NCBI GenBank assembly: GCA_022376925.1
Contig: JAIOJX010000002.1
Coordinates: forward strand, 41,873,501 to 41,937,500
DNA from: Tragulus kanchil
Taxonomy: Eukaryota > Chordata > Mammalia > Artiodactyla > Tragulidae
DNA length: 64,000 nt
Direction: 5' to 3'
The number at the start of each line of letters is the position of its first letter. Within the stretch, counting starts at the first letter, position 1. Under the pieces are notes generated by a model. It ran no database searches. It saw nothing but the letters and a program-made list of their open reading frames with translations, and was not told the DNA's origin. A program made the translations under genes and the position numbers. Positions 45,936 to 57,330 of the stretch are shown piece by piece.

Positions 45936-47530
45936 GGAAGATGGTAGAGCAGGAAGCTCCAGGAGCATGTACCTCCACAACTGGACTTCCCAAAATGTCT
46001 GAGGCAACTATTTCAGAGCTTTTGATCTAATAGAACACCTGCAGTGTTCGAGGGAGTACTTGATGGAGACTCTCATACATTTTAGTAAACCTTGGTTGAA
46101 TTCGTTGGTCACACCTCAGTGGCTACTGTCCGATATCTTCAGCCCCGTGATAGGCAGCCGTCAGGTGCTAGGCATTCCTCATGTAGCTTGCTGGCACCAC
46201 AGTGGCAACAAGCAGTTTGTCATACATGGAAGAGGGCTGTGAGTTTTGACTGGTGATTGCTGCTTTTGATCACTGAGGGCATGACAGAGAGGTCAGCCAT
46301 TGTTTCCACTATGAACTGAAGTTACTGTCCAGACAGTGAGGGATTTAAGAGATAGCTGATTTAAAAATTTTTAAACATAGAACAAATAAAGAGAAGACAT
46401 AGTTTCTTTTCTCTTTAAAAATTTTAAACACATGACTACAGAAATAATTGTAATTTAAGACAGTGAATTCTGTGCAGGTAGTAGAGATAGAATGGAGACT
46501 GCATTTACAGGCTATAATTAACTCATGATGGCAGGCTTTCTGGAGAAGGTGGAAATTAACCTGGTTTGGGAACATAGGCGATATATCTTAGAATGTGAAT
46601 TCTGGACTCTGCCATTGCTGATGAAGATACTTCTTCCCAGAAAGAGATTTTCATGCACACCCCAAATGCCTTAGTGGTCAGCGGAGTGGGGATGTATGGT
46701 AGCAAAGGGCTGGGAACAGGTAGACTAAGTTATAGTCATCACTTCACCATTAGTAGACTCTTTGTGTGACCTTTAGACAATTCACTAACTTTCTTGAACT
46801 TCTGTTTTCTTACTTAAAAAATGAGTAACCCATACCCAATGGTTTTTAAGGCATTTTCTAGCTCAACTATATGCAAAGGATAGTGGTAAGAGAAATCTGA
46901 TGCTAAAATGCCTTGTGCCCCAGATCAACCATTTTCCATTTCTTTGATTAGACTCATTGCTCTGCCTCTGTTTCCTTATTTGCACATTGGGGATCCTCCT
47001 AATGCTCTCTCACAGTGAGTGGATATGAAGGTGGAGACTGTTTAGAGCAGTACTTGGCACAGAGTAAAGTCTTAGTAAGTATGAGCTATTTTTGGAATGA
47101 AGTCAGGGAAGATGGTAGAGCAGGAAGCTCCAGGAGCATGTACCTCCACAACTGGACTTCCCAAAATGTCTGAGGCAACTATTTCAGAGCTTTTGATCTA
47201 ATAGAACACCTGCAGTGTTCGAGGGAGTACTTGATGGAGACTCTCATACATTTTAGTAAACCTTGGTTGAATTCGTTGGTCACACCTCAGTGGCTACTGT
47301 CCGATATCTTCAGCCCCGTGATAGGCAGCCGTCAGGTGCTAGGCATTCCTCATGTAGCTTGCTGGCACCACAGTGGGCAACAAGCAGTTTGTCATACATG
47401 GAAGAGGGCTGTGAGTTTTGACTGGTGATTGCTGCTTTTGATCACTGAGGGCATGACAGAGAGGTCAGCCATTGTTTCCCCCACTATGAACTGAAGTTAC
47501 TGTCCAGACAGTGAGGGATTTAAGAGATAG

Positions 47531-48409
47531 GACCTCCCTCCCCTCGTCTCCCGCTCTCGAGAGTCAGACTTTTAAAGAATCCTTTGGTTAGGTCAGTGGC
47601 TGTCTGCAAAGACAAACGAAGAGAAACTTTAGTTTCTCACATACAGTAAGAATACGGTTTGCAAAACTAGTTTAGAAGAGTCACAGAAGAGAGTTTTGTT
47701 GAGAGCTTTGTTGTCCAGCTCTCAACAAACAAAAATCATTCCTAAGGCATGGGGAAATTAGATTTCTAGAATTACCACAAAACCCAGTTTTAAAGGAAAA
47801 AAAATACAAAGAAACAGGAAAATATTTCTTCTTTACAGGAAATAAGAATTTGACAAAAACCATCCCTGAGGGACACACACATTGGAATTATGTCAAATTC
47901 TTTAAATCAACTGTCTTAAGCTGCCCTGTAACAAATGCTGAAGTGGCTCCTTCAGGCTGATATAAAAGGATAGTAGATAGCATCTTGAAAGTATAATAAA
48001 AAATGAAGAACACCAGTGAAGGTAACTACGTAGGTAAGATAGAAACTGTTTGCAGTTTGTCACTTTTTCCTATAGTTATAAATCTTTGTTGATGAATATA
48101 TAATGTATAAAATTGTAATCTGTGACACTAAGCATATAATGGGGAAGAGATGGAGACATACAGGAGCAGAATGTGTGATATTGAAACTATTTTGAGATTA
48201 TTCAAACTAGGATGCCATATCTTTATGATGCTAATTGTAATATCCAAAGTAATTAGGAAGAATGTTAAAAAGCACAGGAGAGAAGATAATTAAAATGATA
48301 CACTCCCCAAAAATCAGCTAAATATTTAAAGATCAGTAAGGAAGGAACTAAAGATCTACAGCCAAAATCATATACTTAAAAAGAATAAAAAAATTAGAAA
48401 AACAATTTA
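47531..48409. other. Unique AT-rich DNA
   Basis: No gene recognised. The later part (from about 48290) drifts into the old L1 below. Confidence 0.4.
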
Positions 48410-48861
48410 TAAATACCAAAACCAAATCTCTGTTTATCAGCAATCACACAATGTAAATGAATGAAACTCAACTGTTAAAAGGTAGATATTGGTGAACTGA
48501 ATTTTTTTTTAAAGGGTCCATCTGTATACTGTCTAGCAGAGACTTAACTTAAATATAAGAACACATAGGGATTGAAAGTAAAGGGATAGAATAAGATATT
48601 CCATGCAGATAGTAAGCATGTGAGAACTTGGGTAACTGTATTACTGTGAGACAGTGTCAACTTTAAGTCATGTTACAAGAGATAAGGAAAGGCATTTATA
48701 TTGATAAAAGTTTCAGTATATCAAGAAGAGGTAACAGTTATAAACATATATGCATCTAAACAAATCTTTGTAGATTGGACAATTAATAACATAATTAAGA
48801 TGTCAATATCACCCATAGCTATCCATAGATTCAATACAATACTTATCCAATGATTTGATTT

Positions 48862-49213
48862 TTTTTTAAGAATTAATTTTTAATTTTATTTGTTTTTGAT
48901 TATTCTGGGTTTTCAGTGCTGCCACAGGCTCTTCTCTAGGTGCAGGGAGTGGGGGCTACTGTCTCGTTAAAGTGAGCAGGCTTCTTGTGACTTCTCTTGT
49001 TGTGGAACTCGGGCTCTAGGACACATGGGCTTCAGTAGTTGCAGCACATGGGGCTCCATAGTTGTGGCTCTGAGGCTGTAGAGCACAGGCTCCATAGTTG
49101 TGGCTCATGGGCATAGTTGCTCCACAGCATGTGGGATCTTCCCGGATCAGGGATTGAACCCGTGTCTCCTGCATTGGCAGGTGAACTCTACCACTGAGCT
49201 ACCAGGGGAGCCC
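48862..49213 (-). mobile_element. CHR-1-type SINE in old L1
   Basis: 'tctgggttttcagtgctgcc', 'acaggctcttctctaggtgc', 'gtagagcacaggctccatag', head ending taccaggggagccc. A perfect TSD, tgatttgattt, lies at 48851-48861 and 49214-49224. Confidence 0.93.
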
Positions 49214-49296
49214 TGATTTGATTTCTTTATGATAGTTTTTCTGGTTTTTGGTTTTTCTTAACAGATGTAGAGAACCCCATCTTAAAATTCATATGG

Positions 49297-49448
49297 GAGC
49301 TTTGCTGGTGATTCAGTGGTAAAGAAACCACCTACCAGTGCAGGAGACACAGGTTCCATCCCTGATCTGGGAAGATCCCACATGCCATGCACGAAACAAC
49401 TAGGCCCACAAAGCACAACTATTTAAATAGATAAGTAAAATTTTTAAA
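49297..49448 (+). mobile_element. Short tRNA-derived SINE
   Basis: agctttgctggtgattcagt is the head, then 'caggttccatccctgatctg' (B box), 'ggaagatcccacatgccatg', and an A-rich tail. The TSD aaaattcatatgg lies at 49284-49296 and is found again at about 49448-49460. Confidence 0.88.
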
Positions 49449-49814
49449 AAATTCATATGGTCTCTAACCAAAATAATCCTGAAAAAAAAAAAAAGGGCTC
49501 ACATTAGAGGACTCACACTTCTTGATTTCAAAATTACTGCAGAGCTATAATAATCAGAATAATGTGATACTGGCATAAAGGTAGACATATAGACAATGAG
49601 TAGAGTAGAGTATAATACCCAAGGTAAACCTTTACACGTATGGACAATTGAATGTTGACAAATGTGCCGAAACCATTTATGTGGAAAGGATAATCTTTAA
49701 CATATGATGGCTAGGAAAACTGGATATCCATATGTAGAAAAGTGAGGTTAAAATAGGCAAAGAATATGAATAAACATTTCTTCACAGAAGACATACAGAT
49801 GCCAGTAGGAGTAA

Positions 49815-50010
49815 TGGTTTTTGAGTCAGACTGCCTCAACTAAAGTCTTGGCCCACCACTTACTAGCTGTGTATTCTTACTGCACTTGTCTGTGCCTCGG
49901 AGGGCCTCTGAGGTTAAAGATGTTGATGAGTGGAAGGTATCTGGCACCTAAGAAGCATGGGAAATGTTGGCTGTCTTGATCCGTCATAAGCTTGGCCATA
50001 TCAAGATGCC
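49815..50010 (-). repeat. MIR-like SINE
   Basis: gagtcagactgcctcaacta, then 'ccaccacttactagctgtgt', 'ctgtgcctcggagggcctct' and 'aggtatctggcacctaagaa'. This is the reverse-MIR order, moderately diverged. Confidence 0.8.
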
Positions 50011-50227
50011 GTTGTAGGTCTCTGCACCCTGGTTCCTGGCCCACCTTTTCACTCATCTGCTGTGCAGACCAAAGGCTTCATCTCTAAAATGAAGACAGTT
50101 CTGTGTATCCTGCTTTCCTCTCAGAGTAGCTACAAGAATCAAATGAGATAATGTAAGGAAAAGTAGTTTATAAAATGTTCATCTAATTAATCCATAAAAC
50201 ATAAACATAATAATAAGCATTGTTATA

Positions 50228-50412
50228 GGGCTTCCCTGGTAGTTCAGCTGGTAAAGAATCCACCTGCAATGCAGGAGACCCTGGTGTGATACCTGTGTTA
50301 GGAAGATCCCCTGGAGAAGAGACAGGCTACACACTCCAGTATTCTTGCCTGGAGAATGCCATGACTTGTCCATGGGGATCACAAGGAGTCAGACACAACT
50401 AAGCAACTTGAC
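50228..50412 (+). mobile_element. Bov-tA SINE
   Basis: gggcttccctggtagttcag, 'aagaatccacctgcaatgca', 'ttcttgcctggagaatgcca', 'aggagtcagacacaactaag'. This is a nearly complete Bov-tA (tRNA head plus BovB-derived body). Confidence 0.94.
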
Positions 50413-50455
50413 TTTTATTGTATTTTATTATAATTGTTAAACATTACTATGGTTG

Positions 50456-50786
50456 GGGCTTCCCTGGTGGTCCAGTGGGTAAGGACACCGCCTTGCAGTA
50501 CAAGGGATGCCGGTTCAATCCCTGGCCTGGGAAGATCCCACGTGCTGCAGAGCGGCTGGACCTATGTGTCCAATGACTGAGCCGGAGCTCTGGAGCGTAT
50601 ACGCCCAGAGCCGGTGCTCTGCGACAACAGAGGCCACCGCGATGGGAGGCCCACATAGGCCAAAGAACAAAGATGGATGAAAATGGACAAATGAAAGACC
50701 AATAGAAGTGGCCTGCCTGCCCCCCCCCCTATCCAACCCACCCCCACCAAAATAAATAATAATAAATAAATAAATCTTAAAAAATA
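50456..50786 (+). mobile_element. Lineage SINE, long-tail type, copy 11
   Basis: gggcttccctggtggtccag, a head with atgccggttcaatccctggc, the body, then a C-rich block (gcctgcctgccccccccccta) and an AATAAATAATAATAAATAAATA tail. The ORFs at 50447-50850 on the minus strand are its shadows. Confidence 0.96.
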
Positions 50787-51097
50787 GTTTGTGTGGTCTG
50801 TTTTGACAAAGATGACTTAGATCATCTCTACCGTTGTATTTATAGCTCATCAGAGTGATAGTTTACAACCATAGTGTACAGATATCTCTAACTATACATT
50901 TTAGGGGACCGAGAATTCAGTTGATAGGTATTATCAATAATATAAAAGAATATAGAAACACATGTACAGTTGATTCCTATATTGTTTCCTTTGTTTTTTT
51001 AAATAAGAAAATCCTGTTTATTCAGTATTTTGCAATATTGCAAAATTGCCTGTTAAGTTTTTCTTTCTTTTTTCACAATCACAAGTTTTATTTTGCT

Positions 51098-51178
51098 TTT
51101 TTGATTTTACAGAGTTTTGTTGTTTACAGATATGTATAATTCCAGATTAGTCATTTGTATATCCCATTCTCTCCCAGC
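51098..51178 (-). mobile_element. Small L1 3' UTR fragment
   Basis: gattttacagagttttgttg, then ttcca gattagtcatttgt. It matches the L1 copy A 3' UTR at 15788-15850 (ggttttacagagttttgttg, cagatcagtcatatgcatat). This is a severely 5'-truncated L1, only about 80 bp. Confidence 0.78.
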
Positions 51179-51393
51179 AAATGATAACCGTTAAAGACAA
51201 AAATAAAATGGAAGATTGATTCGTTTGCTCAAGACCAAAGGCTTAATCTCTAAAATGAAGACAGTTCTGTGTATCCTGCTTTCCTCTCAGAGTAGATACA
51301 AGAATCAAATGAGATAATGTAAGGAAAAGTAGTTTATAAAATGTTCATCTAATTAATCCATAAAACATAAACATAATAATAAGCATTGTTATA

Positions 51394-51578
51394 GGGCTTC
51401 CCTGGTAGTTCAGCTGGTAAAGAATCCACCTGCAATGCAGGAGACCCTGGTGTGATACCTGTGTTAGGAAGATCCCCTGGAGAAGAGACAGGCTACACAC
51501 TCCAGTATTCTTGCCTGGAGAATGCCATGACTTGTCCATGGGGATCACAAGGAGTCAGACACAACTAAGCAACTTGAC
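51394..51578 (+). mobile_element. Bov-tA, duplicated image
   Basis: Image of 50228-50412 inside duplication 10. Confidence 0.94.
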
Positions 51579-51621
51579 TTTTATTGTATTTTATTATAAT
51601 TGTTAAACATTACTATGGTTG

Positions 51622-51953
51622 GGGCTTCCCTGGTGGTCCAGTGGGTAAGGACACCGCCTTGCAGTACAAGGGATGCCGGTTCAATCCCTGGCCTGGGAAG
51701 ATCCCACGTGCTGCAGAGCGGCTGGACCTATGTGTCCAATGACTGAGCCGGAGCTCTGGAGCGTATACGCCCAGAGCCGGTGCTCTGCGACAACAGAGGC
51801 CACCGCGATGGGAGGCCCACATAGGCCAAAGAACAAAGATGGATGAAAATGGACAAATGAAAGACCAATAGAAGTGGCCTGCCTGCTCCCCTCCCTATCC
51901 AACCCACCCCCACCAAAATAAATAATAATAAATAAATAAATCTTAAAAAATAG
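51622..51953 (+). mobile_element. Lineage SINE copy 11, duplicated image
   Basis: Image of 50456-50786. Its C-rich block reads gctcccctcccta where the first copy has gcccccccccccta. Confidence 0.95.
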
Positions 51954-52261
51954 TTTGTGTGGTCTGTTTTGACAAAGATGACTTAGATCATCTCTACCGT
52001 TGTATTTATAGCTCATCAGAGTGATAGTTTACAACCATAGTGTACAGATATCTCTAACTATACATTTTAGGGGACCGAGAATTCAGTTGATAGGTATTAT
52101 CAATAATATAAAAGAATATAGAAACACATGTACAGTTGATTCCTATATTGTTTCCTTTGTTTTTTTTTTAAATAAGAAAATCCTGTTTATTCAGTATTTT
52201 GCAATATTGCAAAATTGCCTGTTAAGTTTTTCTTTCTTTTTTCACAATCACAAGTTTTATT

Positions 52262-52346
52262 TTGCTTTTTTGATTTTACAGAGTTTTGTTGTTTACAGAT
52301 ATGTATAATTCCAGATTAGTCATTTGTATATCCCATTCTCTCCCAG
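52262..52346 (-). mobile_element. Small L1 3' UTR fragment, duplicated image
   Basis: Image of 51098-51178 inside duplication 10. Confidence 0.78.
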
Positions 52347-52400
52347 CAAATGATAACCGTTTTAAAGACAAAAATAAAATAGGAGAAAGACTTCGATTCG

Positions 52401-53048
52401 TGTGAGTGTGTTCCCTCTCTCAATCTCACACACATGGACTCTTTGGAAACTGGGGTTCTGCCCTGCCTGCCACCCCAGAGCCCAGAAAGAAGAGCATGGG
52501 AGAGTAGCCAGTGGATGGGAGGAAACAAACACATCACTGAGGAAAATTAATCCTTACGCGCTTGTCTTTTTATTAGGAAATAGAAATGGTTTAAGTTTGT
52601 TAAGTAGAAAGTCATTTATATTAATTTTTCAACTATGTTGAACACAAGTTAGCCTGTTTCTATTTAAAATATGTCCAAATTCTGCATGGTTTAGTTACAT
52701 GAAGCTTGTCTTGATCAGAGTGTTGGGCAAGCTTGTACCTGAGGAGACTTGGGAATGTGGGTGGTGTTTGTAGCTTAAAGATATGTTTCAGGCTGTGTTA
52801 CTAACCTTCCAGGGTGAAGAGTTGAAAGAGTAATGGCACACTGACTGCTCTGTGGTCATACACTCACCTTCAGCTCAGGCATGCTCAGGAGCCCCATGAT
52901 GCCCTGGGAATAGCCCTCAGACCCTGCTTTGCAGCTGTGTTTGTGGGTCAGTGGCACCTGAGAGCTGGGCCAGGCAGCTCTCAGGGGGACGCACTGTCTA
53001 GAGAACCAACCAGGAGGAAGGTAATAGGAGAAACAAAGTCCAGAAGGT
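52401..53048. other. Unique DNA, nothing recognised
   Basis: Single-copy sequence with no clear repeat. Confidence 0.45.
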
Positions 53049-53396
53049 CCATTGCCTCCCCTGGATTAATCCACAGGATGCAGCCTCAGTAATTGCAGGG
53101 TCTCAGGGAAGCTTCTCTTTTCTGGGCCACACTCTCACTGTTTAAAAGCTCAAACCTGGGTTTTATGTATGTGGCTCTAGTTACTTTAGCATTTCTCCTG
53201 TGTGGGAGAAGCATACGTTGAGATACTGTTTTGATTTTAGGGTGGGACAGAACCTGCTATGGTTTTGCTGTGCCCTGGTTGCTATGTGGCATTCTGAGGT
53301 TTCTGCTGTTCTTGTTTGCCCTAGTTTCTTTTTCATGAAGATAAGTTGTGCTGTTGCTGCTGCGTTTATGTTGCTACTGCTTTTAAGAGTGGTTTT

Positions 53397-53675
53397 TTTC
53401 TTTTTTTTGGCCACTTCTATTGGTCTTTGATTTTTTTTATTCATTTTTCATCCATCTTTGTTCATGTGGCCTGTGTGGGCCTTCCATCACAGTGGCCTCC
53501 CTCGCCTCAGAGCACTGGCTCTGGGCGTATGCACTCCAGAGCTCCAGCTCAGTAGTTGGACGCATCGGTCCAGCCACTCCGCAGCACATGGGATCTTCCC
53601 AGGCCAGGGATCAAACCGGCACCACCTGCACTGCAAGGCAGTATCCTTACCCACTGGACCACCAGGGAAGCCCTT
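53397..53675 (-). mobile_element. Lineage SINE, short-tail type, copy 12
   Basis: ggccacttctattggtcttt, reversed body (ggcctgtgtgggccttccat), head ending accaccagggaagccc. Flanking ttaagagtg/ttaagggtt suggests a TSD. Confidence 0.94.
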
Positions 53676-54539
53676 AAGGGTTCTTTGATCCCAGAACATT
53701 CTTATTCCTTTTAATTTGAAGCATGTCCTCTCACTAGTCTTGTGCATTTATCTAATTCAGCTGAGGTTTCTTCTGTTTGAAGCAAGACTAAGTTCTGTTT
53801 GTGGTAATAATTAAACCCAGACTTCGTGATTATTGAGGACAGTCTTAATTTACCAGTTCTCTGATTTTTGTAGTGTCAAGTTCAGCTCTTTTGTGATTAT
53901 TGTCTCCCTAAATTTCTTTGTCATTTATTGTGAATCCTTTTGGCCTAAATTTCATTAATTTTTCTACTGAAATTTCAGTTTGGAACACTTTGTGGATTTT
54001 AGAAAAACATTTTTCAATTCATTTGATTGGTTTTTCTTCTTTCGTATTCTAGGTACGCTATTCAAATATTGTAGTCTGTCTCTCATATTTTGTGCTCTCT
54101 TTATTTTATTTCTCTTTGTGAAATCAAAAAATTGAACCATTAAAAAAATTTTTTTTCGTGTGAATACTCTGATCTTTTGTTGAGATGACCTATATTATGT
54201 ATTATGGTGACCATTGCCTCCCTGGATACAGTCCTCAGTAATTGCAGGGTCTCAGGAAGCTTCTTTCTGGGCCACACTCACTGTTTAAAAGCTCAAACCT
54301 GGGTTTTATGTATGTGGCTCTAGTTACTTTAGCATTTCTCCTGTGTGGGAGAAGCATACGTTGAGATACTGTTTTGATTTTAGGGTGGGACAGAACCTGC
54401 TATGGTTTTGCTGTGCCCTGGTTGCTATGTGGCATTCTGAGGTTTCTGCTGTTCTTGTTTGCCCTAGTTTCTTTTTCATGAAGATAAGTTGTGCTGTTGC
54501 TGCTGCGTTTATGTTGCTACTGCTTTTAAGAGTGGTTTT

Positions 54540-54818
54540 TTTCTTTTTTTTGGCCACTTCTATTGGTCTTTGATTTTTTTTATTCATTTTTCATCCATCT
54601 TTGTTCATGTGGCCTGTGTGGGCCTTCCATCACAGTGGCCTCCCTCGCCTCAGAGCACTGGCTCTGGGCGTATGCACTCCAGAGCTCCAGCTCAGTAGTT
54701 GGACGCATCGGTCCAGCCACTCCGCAGCACATGGGATCTTCCCAGGCCAGGGATCAAACCGGCACCACCTGCACTGCAAGGCAGTATCCTTACCCACTGG
54801 ACCACCAGGGAAGCCCTT
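54540..54818 (-). mobile_element. Lineage SINE copy 12, duplicated image
   Basis: Image of 53397-53675 inside duplication 11. Confidence 0.94.
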
Positions 54819-55358
54819 AAGGGTTCTTTGATCCCAGAACATTCTTATTCCTTTTAATTTGAAGCATGTCCTCTCACTAGTCTTGTGCATTTATCTAATT
54901 CAGCTGAGGTTTCTTCTGTTTGAAGCAAGACTAAGTTCTGTTTGTGGTAATAATTAAACCCAGACTTCGTGATTATTGAGGACAGTCTTAATTTACCAGT
55001 TCTCTGATTTTTGTAGTGTCAAGTTCAGCTCTTTTGTGATTATTGTCTCCCTAAATTTCTTTGTCATTTATTGTGAATCCTTTTGGCCTAAATTTCATTA
55101 ATTTTTCTACTGAAATTTCAGTTTGGAACACTTTGTGGATTTTAGAAAAACATTTTTCAATTCATTTGATTGGTTTTTCTTCTTTCGTATTCTAGGTACG
55201 CTATTCAAATATTGTAGTCTGTCTCTCATATTTTGTGCTCTCTTTATTTTATTTCTCTTTGTGAAATCAAAAAATTGAACCATTAAAAAAATTTTTTTTC
55301 GTGTGAATACTCTGATCTTTTGTTGAGATGACCTATATTATGTATTATGGTGACCATT

Positions 55359-55804
55359 ATTAAAATTCCTTTTAAAGAGTACTATTATGTTTCTGCCTTT
55401 GTTGGTTTTAGTGATCTGAATCTATTTGCAGATTCTTAAGTTATTTGTAAAAGTAGTTACTATGATGTTTCTTGATAAAAGTGGGGTTTTTCTACCTCAG
55501 GTGAAATAATAACTCTAGATAGTAAGTCAGGCCCAGCCGTTTGGACTGCTGACGTTCTTCCGTCTGTCCTGAGTCAGGCGTTCCTGAAGAGCCTCCTGAA
55601 GGTGAGGATAAGGGAAGACTCAGTCACTCCTCCCACTCCTGGCTTGCTGTGTGTATTGTCACTTCATCTTTTTGTTTCTAAGTTACCATTTTCTTTGAGA
55701 GTGGTCTCCACTTTGAGGTTTGTGGTTATAGTCAGATTTGAAGTTGGCTTTGTTACCTATGTATTTGGAAAATCATATACTTCTGATTAAAAATCATGCA
55801 CCCA
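55359..55804. other. Unique DNA, nothing recognised
   Basis: Single-copy AT-rich sequence. The 62-aa ORF at 55602-55790 has no recognised features. Confidence 0.45.
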
Positions 55805-55820
55805 AAGAGCTCTCAATTTT

Positions 55821-56136
55821 TTTAAAAAATTTATTTATTTATTATTTTGGCGGGGGTGGAGAGGGAGCGGGGTGGGCGGACCACTTCCACTGGTCTTTCA
55901 TTTGTCTGGTTTTATCCATCTTTGTTCTTTGGCCCTTGTGGGCCTCCCATCGCAGTGGCGTCTGTCGTTGCAGAGCGCCGGCTCTGGGCGCATGCGCTCC
56001 AGAGCTCCGGCTCGGTGATTGGACACATAGGTCCAGCTGCTCCGCGGCACGTGGGATCTTCCCAGGCCAGGGATCGAACCGGCGCCCCCTGCACTGCAAG
56101 GCGGTGTCCTTACCCACTGGACCACCAGGGAAGCCC
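55821..56136 (-). mobile_element. Lineage SINE, long-tail type, copy 13
   Basis: Reversed AATAAATAAATAAATT tail, a G-rich block (ggcgggggtggagagggagc), the body (cgcatgcgctccagagctcc), and a head with the B box (ggccagggatcgaaccggcg). The TSD aagagctctcaatttt (55805-55820) / aagagttctcaatttt (56137-56152) has one mismatch. It is one of the best-preserved copies. Confidence 0.97.
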
Positions 56137-56294
56137 AAGAGTTCTCAATTTTGATAGTAAAAAAAAAAAAAGCATCAGTTTTTGTTTTGTTTAAATAACA
56201 TTAAGTTGAACTGAAATTATATTTTTAAATGGTTTATAGGTGGGAAGATACAATTTGAAAGTTCTCTAGAATGGATGAATTTTTATAAATCCAG

Positions 56295-56565
56295 GGTCTT
56301 TGAAGAATAATTGCCATCATTTATATAGTCATTGTAATGTATCAAATGCTTTGGTACCCATTATTGTCTTAAAATCCTCAAACTTTAATGTTGTTATCCA
56401 CCAACACAAGACAGAAAGGATTTTCTTCCAGTGATATAGTCAAGATCATCTGGCTTGAGAAAAAAAAAGATCATCTGGCTTGTGAGTGACCAGATGGGAC
56501 TTGAACCCCCGTCTCTAGATTTTCACATTCTTATTCCACCTGCTGTACCAAACTGCTGCTCTGAA
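56295..56565 (+). repeat. MIR SINE, nearly complete
   Basis: gccatcatttatatagtcat, then 'tcaaatgctttggtacccat', 'ttgttatccaccaacacaag', 'gatgggacttgaacccccgt' and 'attccacctgctgtaccaaa'. These phrases follow MIR order. An internal repeat of agatcatctggcttg separated by an A-run lies at about 56444-56480. Confidence 0.82.
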
Positions 56566-56633
56566 TAGACAGTGTTTACCTGGAAGGAAGCATGGAATGA
56601 CATGTTGCAAGTTTCTTAAAAAGCGTGCATTGA

Positions 56634-56713
56634 ATTGAATTAGCCAAAAAAGTCATTCGAGTTTTTGTAAGATGTTACGGAAAAGCCCAAATAAACTTTT
56701 TGGCTAGCCCAAT
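56634..56713. mobile_element. Mariner-type MITE; miR-2284/2285-like hairpin
   Basis: An 80-bp near-palindrome. The 5' arm begins tagccaaaaaagtcattcga and the 3' arm ends aataaactttttggctag. They pair with few mismatches around a tight loop (gtaagatgttac). The sequence matches the bovine mariner-derived MITE. The large ruminant miR-2284/2285 family is known to arise from such hairpins. Whether this copy is transcribed or processed cannot be told from sequence. Confidence 0.85.
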
Positions 56714-57149
56714 ACTTTCAGCGTTGTCTACTGACGCTGAGATGAGATGTGAGAGAGGCTCTGTTCGCTCCATCAGGTGAAGCTAAAGGTTTATCACACC
56801 GTGATTTTTCTCTTGCATTAGTTGGGCTGTGGCCCAGAGACGTTAGGTATAATTTCTCTTTTTTTTCTGCTGCATGGAGCAAAAGCTTTGTTGTTAATTC
56901 AGAGGTGAGAAGCCCTACATATCAGTGAATTAAAGGTTTGGAATTGTATGGCTCACCAGATGCAATGGAGCACAAAAGAGGAAGTGCTGCTTTCCTACTA
57001 GTCCTGGCAAAGCCAGGAGGCTCCTCTGAGAAGCTTCCGGCCCTTTATGCAAAGTCCTGACAAGTGGAGCGGATGTAGCTAAAAAGAATAGACTTGAGAG
57101 GCCTGCTAGGTGCGTGAGTGAAGTTAGGAAGGTGTGATGGTCATGTGTT
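56714..57149. other. Unique DNA, nothing recognised
   Basis: Single-copy sequence up to the MER5-like element. Confidence 0.4.
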
Positions 57150-57330
57150 CCTCTAGAGCTGTAAGCCTCAGAGTATGGTGGGGAGCCAGCAGCGTCTCTG
57201 TGGAGCCTGTTACAATGCAGGTTAGACAGCCTCACCCTGAGCTCCTGAATCAGAGGCTCTGGGTGTGGGGCCCAGCAGTCAGTGTTGTAACAAGCCTGTG
57301 GTTCTGATTCATGTTCAAGTTTGAAACTTT
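57150..57330. mobile_element. MER5-like hAT-Charlie remnant
   Basis: 'caccctgagctcctgaatca', 'gaggctctgggtgtggggcc' and 'aacaagcctgtggttctgat' match the MER5A/B order (tcagaatctctggggtgggg ... taacaagctccccaggtgat). It is a non-autonomous DNA transposon. Confidence 0.75.

Larger units (their letters stand above)
45204..47530. repeat. Tandem duplication 9, unit 1171 bp
   Basis: Positions 45204-46374 recur at 46375-47530. Near its end the first copy has cagtggcaac and gtttccactat where the second has cagtgggcaac and gtttcccccactat. These homopolymer losses lie close to the join. Confidence 0.97.
48410..49805 (+). mobile_element. Ancient L1 ORF2 remnant (RT core missing)
   Basis: The endonuclease-region text is readable at 48480-48790: 'gggtccatctgtatactgtc', 'agtaaagggatagaataaga', 'tatattccatgcag'-like text, 'acatatatgcatctaaacaa'. 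From about 48800 the text is from the thumb region (atagctatccatagattcaa, aaattactgcagagctataa, gatactggcataaaggtaga). The RT palm between them is absent, so an internal deletion has occurred. Two SINEs are inserted. Confidence 0.75.
50066..52400. repeat. Tandem duplication 10, unit 1166 bp
   Basis: About 50066-51223 recurs at 51232-52400. Both edges at the join are damaged. The first copy ends aaaatggaagattgattcg where the second has aaaataggagaaagacttcg. The second begins gctcaagaccaaaggcttaa where the first has tgtgcagaccaaaggcttca. T-runs and C-runs also differ in length. Confidence 0.97.
53049..55358. repeat. Tandem duplication 11, unit 1143-1161 bp
   Basis: Positions 53049-54209 recur at 54210-55358. 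The start of the second copy has lost bases: cctccctggatacagtcctc for a longer cctcccctggattaatccac stretch, ctcaggaagcttctttctgg for ctcagggaagcttctctttt. The remainder appears identical. Confidence 0.97.
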
